This document shows, in pieces, positions 60,388-64,000 of a stretch of DNA of 64,000 nucleotides (position 1 is the stretch's first letter; each line of letters begins with the position of its first letter). The position numbers were made by a program, and so were the translations under genes. The notes under the pieces were generated by a model, which was not told where the DNA came from, ran no database searches, and saw only the letters and a program-made list of their open reading frames with translations. The DNA lies in the NCBI RefSeq assembly GCF_001045465.1, contig NZ_LFND01000006.1, positions 467,899-531,898 on the forward strand, written 5' to 3'. The DNA comes from Chryseobacterium angstadtii. GTDB taxonomy: Bacteria > Bacteroidota > Bacteroidia > Flavobacteriales > Weeksellaceae.

Positions 60388-61725
60388 TTGAAAACCCACT
60401 TCATTGCTATCGGCGGAAGCGCTATGCATAATCTTGCGATTGCGCTAAAAGATAAAGGATACCAGGTGACTGGTTCAGATGATGCTATTTTTGAGCCTTC
60501 AAGATCCAGACTGGAAAAGAAAGGAATTCTGCCTCAGGAAATGGGCTGGTTTCCGGAAAAAATCACTGCGGATATTGATGCTGTTATTCTGGGAATGCAT
60601 GCACATCAGGACAATCCTGAACTGGCAAGAGCAAAAGAGCTGGGTTTAAAAATTTACTCTTATCCTGAGTTTCTATACGAGCAGTCTAAGAACAAAACCA
60701 GAGTAGTTATTGCCGGATCACACGGAAAAACTACAATTACTTCCATGATTCTTCACGTCCTGAATTTTCACCAGAAAGAGGTGGATTTTATGGTGGGTGC
60801 ACAGCTGGAAGGTTTTGACTGCATGGTAAAGCTTACCCAGGACAACGATTTTATGGTACTGGAAGGAGATGAATACCTTTCTTCACCCATTGATCTGCGT
60901 TCCAAATTTCTTCTGTATCAGCCGAATATCGCTTTAATGAGCGGTATTGCATGGGACCACATTAATGTATTTAAAACTTTTGACGACTATATTGAGCAAT
61001 TCAGAAGATTTGTTGCCAGCATCACTCCGGGCGGAGTTTTGGTGTACAACGAAGAAGATGCCGAAGTCGTAAAAGTGGTGGAAGCTGCTGAAAACTATTT
61101 CAGAAAAATTCCTTACAAAACTCCCGAATATGAAATCAGCAACGGAAAGGTGTATTTAAAAACCGAAATGGGAGATGTTCCGCTTTCTGTTTTTGGTGCG
61201 CACAATCTGCTGAATATGGAAGGGGCAAGACATATCTGCCAGACCCTGGGGATTATGGATGAAGATTTCTATGAAGCCATTATGAGCTTTAAAGGAGCTT
61301 CAAAACGTCTTGAGAAAGTAGAAAGAGAAGATAAGGGAATTCTTTATAAAGATTTTGCCCATGCCCCAAGCAAAGTAAAAGCAACGGTAAAAGCTTTCCA
61401 GGAGCAGTTTAAAAAGGAAAAGAAATACGGTTTCCTTGAACTTCATACCTATTCAAGCTTGAATCCTGTCTTTTTAGAGCAATATGACCATGCGATGGAC
61501 GGGCTGGATGAAGCGGTAGTTTTCTATTCCGAAGATGCTTTAAAGATCAAAAGAATGGACCCTATTTCTCCGGAACTGATCAAAGAAAAATTTAAAAATG
61601 ATACTTTAAGGGTATTCACCAATGCGGAAGATCTTCATGCGTATTGGGAAACTTTAGACAAGACAGACGGTGTTTTCCTGATGATGAGTTCAGGAAATTT
61701 CGGTGGTCTTGATCTGACGAAATAA
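60388..61725 (+). CDS. mpl: Murein-tripeptide ligase Mpl
   Basis: TTG at 60388 opens 445 residues of a Mur-ligase: an N-terminal UDP-binding domain (THFIAIGGSAMHNLAIALKD), an ATP loop VIAGSHGKTTITSM, and MSGIAWDHINVFKTFDDYIE. The C-terminal domain contains the KDFAHAPSKVKATV segment. Mpl joins UDP-MurNAc to recycled L-Ala-D-Glu-mesoDAP. The short N-terminus without the MurC helix favours Mpl over MurC. It is the last gene of the NUDIX-to-mpl run. Confidence 0.88.
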   Translation: MKTHFIAIGGSAMHNLAIALKDKGYQVTGSDDAIFEPSRSRLEKKGILPQEMGWFPEKITADIDAVILGMHAHQDNPELARAKELGLKIYSYPEFLYEQSKNKTRVVIAGSHGKTTITSMILHVLNFHQKEVDFMVGAQLEGFDCMVKLTQDNDFMVLEGDEYLSSPIDLRSKFLLYQPNIALMSGIAWDHINVFKTFDDYIEQFRRFVASITPGGVLVYNEEDAEVVKVVEAAENYFRKIPYKTPEYEISNGKVYLKTEMGDVPLSVFGAHNLLNMEGARHICQTLGIMDEDFYEAIMSFKGASKRLEKVEREDKGILYKDFAHAPSKVKATVKAFQEQFKKEKKYGFLELHTYSSLNPVFLEQYDHAMDGLDEAVVFYSEDALKIKRMDPISPELIKEKFKNDTLRVFTNAEDLHAYWETLDKTDGVFLMMSSGNFGGLDLTK

Positions 61726-62030
61726 TTTGACAAGAAACCTATTACGGTTTTCTGTATATAAAATAAAACTCCTTTCAAATTGTCTGAAAGGAGTTTTTTT
61801 ATTTTTATTTAACCTGAATTCAGGGCAAGAAATTAAGATTAAAAGATGGGAAGATGGAGGATGGAAGTTACTATTGGATGGTAAGTATTTAACAATTTCT
61901 TTTATGATCTATTGAAGTAGTTTTAAATACCCTGTATTTCTATCTTTGGACTTCAATAACTTCCCTCTTCAAGCTTCTGACCTACTTACATCATGATAAA
62001 AACTGAAATGTCTTAACTTGAACTCTCAGG
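61726..62030. other. Gap with terminator only
   Basis: 305 nt between convergent genes: the mpl terminator, then AT-rich sequence. The 62-codon frame at 61727-61915 crosses the terminator and is not credible. Confidence 0.6.
61766..61800 (+). terminator. Rho-independent terminator of mpl
   Basis: AAACTCCTTTCA pairs with TGAAAGGAGTTT and is followed by a T run. Confidence 0.93.
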
Positions 62031-62474
62031 TTATTTAATTCTCTGAAAATAATATTTAATCACATCATTAATTCCGTCATCATCAATATCTTCTACATGG
62101 CTTTCCATAATCATTTGAGTGGATGTTAGCTGGGAAACAATATAAGGATAATCATATTCTCCTTCGTACCAGAACTTTTGAGTTTTTTTATCATAAGTAT
62201 ATTTTCTGGTGACTGTTTCATCGGGAGCACAGGTATCATTGTGCTGAATATAATTCACCGTAGTCATTTCTCCCTGTCTGAATTCATGGGTACTTTCTGC
62301 ACTGCAGCCTGTCGCAATATGGGTTTCGGTTTGCTTTGTAGAAGATTTATAAGCCTCTACCTTGCCCAGTTTCCATACTCCGATCATCGTACGCTGATCA
62401 TTTTCCTTCTCATCATTGTGGTCGCTGCAGCCTATCATAGCCGAAAGTACCAGGGGTAGAAATATTTTTTTCAT
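62031..62474 (-). CDS. Lipoprotein, lipocalin-like domain (147 aa)
   Basis: Lipoprotein signal MKKIFLPLVLSAMIGC, then a short acidic linker and a beta-rich domain starting MIGVWKLGKVEAYKS, as in lipocalin-like Bacteroidota lipoproteins. An acidic DIDDDGIND loop near the end resembles a Ca2+ site. Two Cys (ATGCSAES, DTCAPDE) may pair. Transcribed alone. Confidence 0.7.
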   Translation of the reverse strand: MKKIFLPLVLSAMIGCSDHNDEKENDQRTMIGVWKLGKVEAYKSSTKQTETHIATGCSAESTHEFRQGEMTTVNYIQHNDTCAPDETVTRKYTYDKKTQKFWYEGEYDYPYIVSQLTSTQMIMESHVEDIDDDGINDVIKYYFQRIK

Positions 62475-62523
62475 AATTAAGTTTTTAAACCTTTTAAAGT
62501 TGGCAAAATTAAGCTAATTTCAA

Positions 62524-63591
62524 TTAAATACTTTCCGTTTCAGTGATAAGATTTCGCAGAATGTCTTCTGTAGACCCATTACTGTACTGATGGATGGATT
62601 GTCCTGCCCAGATGCTTACAAAATCTGTATTCTGGAGCGTCTTGGAAATTCTGCGTAATTCATTGGTCAGTTTGTTCTGATAAGGATATGGCATGATAAA
62701 ATCTGAATTTTCAAGGCTTTCGATAAATTGATTTCTGATTCCTCTGGCATACCTTCCTGAAAAGCTTCTTGTCAGCATAATATCTTTTTCAGTTACGGAT
62801 TGAAGTCTTTCTTTTTCAAATGGCTGCAATCCGCTTTCCTCTGATGCCAGTAGCATGCTTCCCACCTGGAATCCACTAGCGCCGAGCTCTTTGGCTGCTC
62901 TTACCGTTCTTCCGTTAAAAATTCCTCCTGCATAGATCAGCGGTACCTTTACATGTTGATATACCTCTGAAAATAGAGTCAGTCCTCCAATCATGGGAAT
63001 ATTTTCGGCATCAAAAGTTCCCCGGTGTCCTCCGGCTTCAATTCCCTGCACACAAATAATATCAATTCCAGATTTTTCCAGAATCAGAGCTTCTTCCAAC
63101 GAAGTACACGTTCCTATGAGAGTTACTCCGTTTTCTTTCAGCTTTTGTATGGTTTTATCATCCAGATTTCCAAAAGTAAAGCTCAGTATTTTACATCCTT
63201 CCTGAATTAGAGCATCTACCTGTTCATGATACGTATTTACTTTAATATCTTCGAGATCAGGAAGATTTACTTCAAGATGGTGTTCTTTCGCCAATTGGGT
63301 GATGTATAGTTTCGCTTTTACAAACTTTTCCCTCAAAGCATACGTTATCTCAGGAATATGATGAACGAAAATATTGGCTGCAAAATGCTGATCCGTCAGT
63401 TTTTTGGTTTCCCGGATAAGTTCCACACATTGATCTGCAGAAAGATCAGCCAGTGCCAGTGAACCCAGGCATCCTGCTTTTGCGGCGGCGGCAGTCATTC
63501 TCGGGGTACTTACCCCAAACATCGGAGCCTGAATTACAGGATATTGTACGTTGAATTTCTTAGTGATGGTATCGGGCCAGAACATACGCAT
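62524..63591 (-). CDS. Nitronate monooxygenase family flavoprotein
   Basis: The 355-residue TIM-barrel has the NMO motifs: VQYPVIQAPMFGVSTPRMTA, VQGIEAGGHRGTF with the catalytic-type His, and the phosphate-binding IYAGGIFNGRTVRAAKELGA with GFQVGSMLLAS. These FMN enzymes detoxify nitronates such as propionate-3-nitronate. It is transcribed alone; no regulator is adjacent. Confidence 0.9.
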   Translation of the reverse strand: MRMFWPDTITKKFNVQYPVIQAPMFGVSTPRMTAAAAKAGCLGSLALADLSADQCVELIRETKKLTDQHFAANIFVHHIPEITYALREKFVKAKLYITQLAKEHHLEVNLPDLEDIKVNTYHEQVDALIQEGCKILSFTFGNLDDKTIQKLKENGVTLIGTCTSLEEALILEKSGIDIICVQGIEAGGHRGTFDAENIPMIGGLTLFSEVYQHVKVPLIYAGGIFNGRTVRAAKELGASGFQVGSMLLASEESGLQPFEKERLQSVTEKDIMLTRSFSGRYARGIRNQFIESLENSDFIMPYPYQNKLTNELRRISKTLQNTDFVSIWAGQSIHQYSNGSTEDILRNLITETESI

Positions 63592-63702
63592 TATTTTATT
63601 TAAAATTTACGAAAATAGGGTGATATTATTGGGGTTATTAAGCATGATATTGCTCACAGGAATTCTGTAGATGAAAAGTTTTGTGAACAGTTATTTGTTT
63701 TA

Positions 63703-64000
63703 ACCACAGATTACACAAATTTCCACAGATGTTTATGGGTAATTATCCAGTAAAGAATCTTTGATTTTTTAAGAACTTATGTGAACTTTTTATACATTAA
63801 GTTTTCATCTTAAAAATAAAGTATTCAATGCTTTTGTGACTTTTGTGGTTGATACTTTTTTGACCACGGATTGCACAGATTTTCACAGATGTTTATGGGT
63901 AATTATCCGGTAAAGAATCTTTGATTTTTTAAGAACATATGTGAGCTTTTTATACATGAAGCTTTAAGCTTAAAAAACCACAGTGTTAAAAACTTTTGTG
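63703..64000 (+). repeat. Tandem 160-nt repeat, MITE-like, running off the window edge
   Basis: Two units with a period of exactly 160 nt (63703 and 63863) each begin ACCACRGATTRCACA; the first ends CTTTTGTGACTTTTGTGGTT, an imperfect inverse of the start (13 of 17 positions). Each unit contains AATCTTTGATTTTTTAAGAA, shared with the element at 3718-3977. The gap 63592-63702 shows nothing else. Confidence 0.75.

Overview
The window looks like a chromosomal segment of a Flavobacteriia member (Bacteroidota), most likely Chryseobacterium or a close relative. Signs of this are low G+C, weak Shine-Dalgarno sites, promoters with the Bacteroidota -7 box TAnnTTTG, a type IX secretion sorting tail (48984-50417), an S46 peptidase, a Bacteroidota-type (T6SSiii) type VI secretion locus and a Bacteroidota curli cluster. 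There are no tRNA or rRNA genes, transposases, integrases or CRISPR arrays.

Layout. (1) 1-804: end of an unidentified membrane-protein gene and a secreted protein. (2) 850-11685, all minus strand: a potassium-transport (Kdp) locus. A sigma-54-type response regulator lies upstream. It is followed by two unannotated membrane microproteins, kdpF, kdpA, kdpB, kdpC, an outer-membrane porin, the N-terminal sensor part of KdpD, and a separate membrane histidine kinase. (3) 12074-29265: housekeeping and hypothetical genes: an M16 peptidase, GNAT and deacetylase pair, S46 dipeptidyl peptidase, NlpE-like lipoprotein, MgtC-like protein, a run of small immunity-like and hypothetical genes (21328-25837), and polA. 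(4) 29799-46514: part of a T6SSiii locus with two Hcp tubes, VgrG spike, LysM protein, a PAAR-like effector candidate with a membrane partner, a lytic transglycosylase, ClpV/TssH, TssR, a PKD protein, two TssO-like proteins and a divergent LuxR-type regulator. Sheath and baseplate genes (TssB/C/E/F/G/K) are not in the window, so they must lie elsewhere. (5) 46653-51444: HU, a tiny basic protein, RNase G, a T9SS cargo protein and an OsmC protein. (6) 51670-58116: a LuxR-type regulator with a degenerate receiver, then a minus-strand curli operon csgA-csgB-csgE-csgF-csgG-lipoprotein. CsgE carries an extra CsgH-like domain and CsgG an extra C-terminal beta-barrel. (7) 58468-63591: NUDIX hydrolase, acyltransferase, lipoproteins, the Mpl murein-recycling ligase and a nitronate monooxygenase.

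The strongest non-coding signal is a palindromic operator built on GTCGTA-ATTC-TACGAC. It sits exactly 49 nt upstream of a TAnnTTTG box at three T6SS-locus promoters: both hcp genes and a short third transcription unit. This looks like a dedicated T6SS regulon. Intergenic spaces also hold a palindromic REP-like repeat (8 copies), a longer ~200-nt composite repeat carrying that palindrome, and a MITE-like repeat with inverted ends. Functions are assigned from motifs read by eye; no database search was run.
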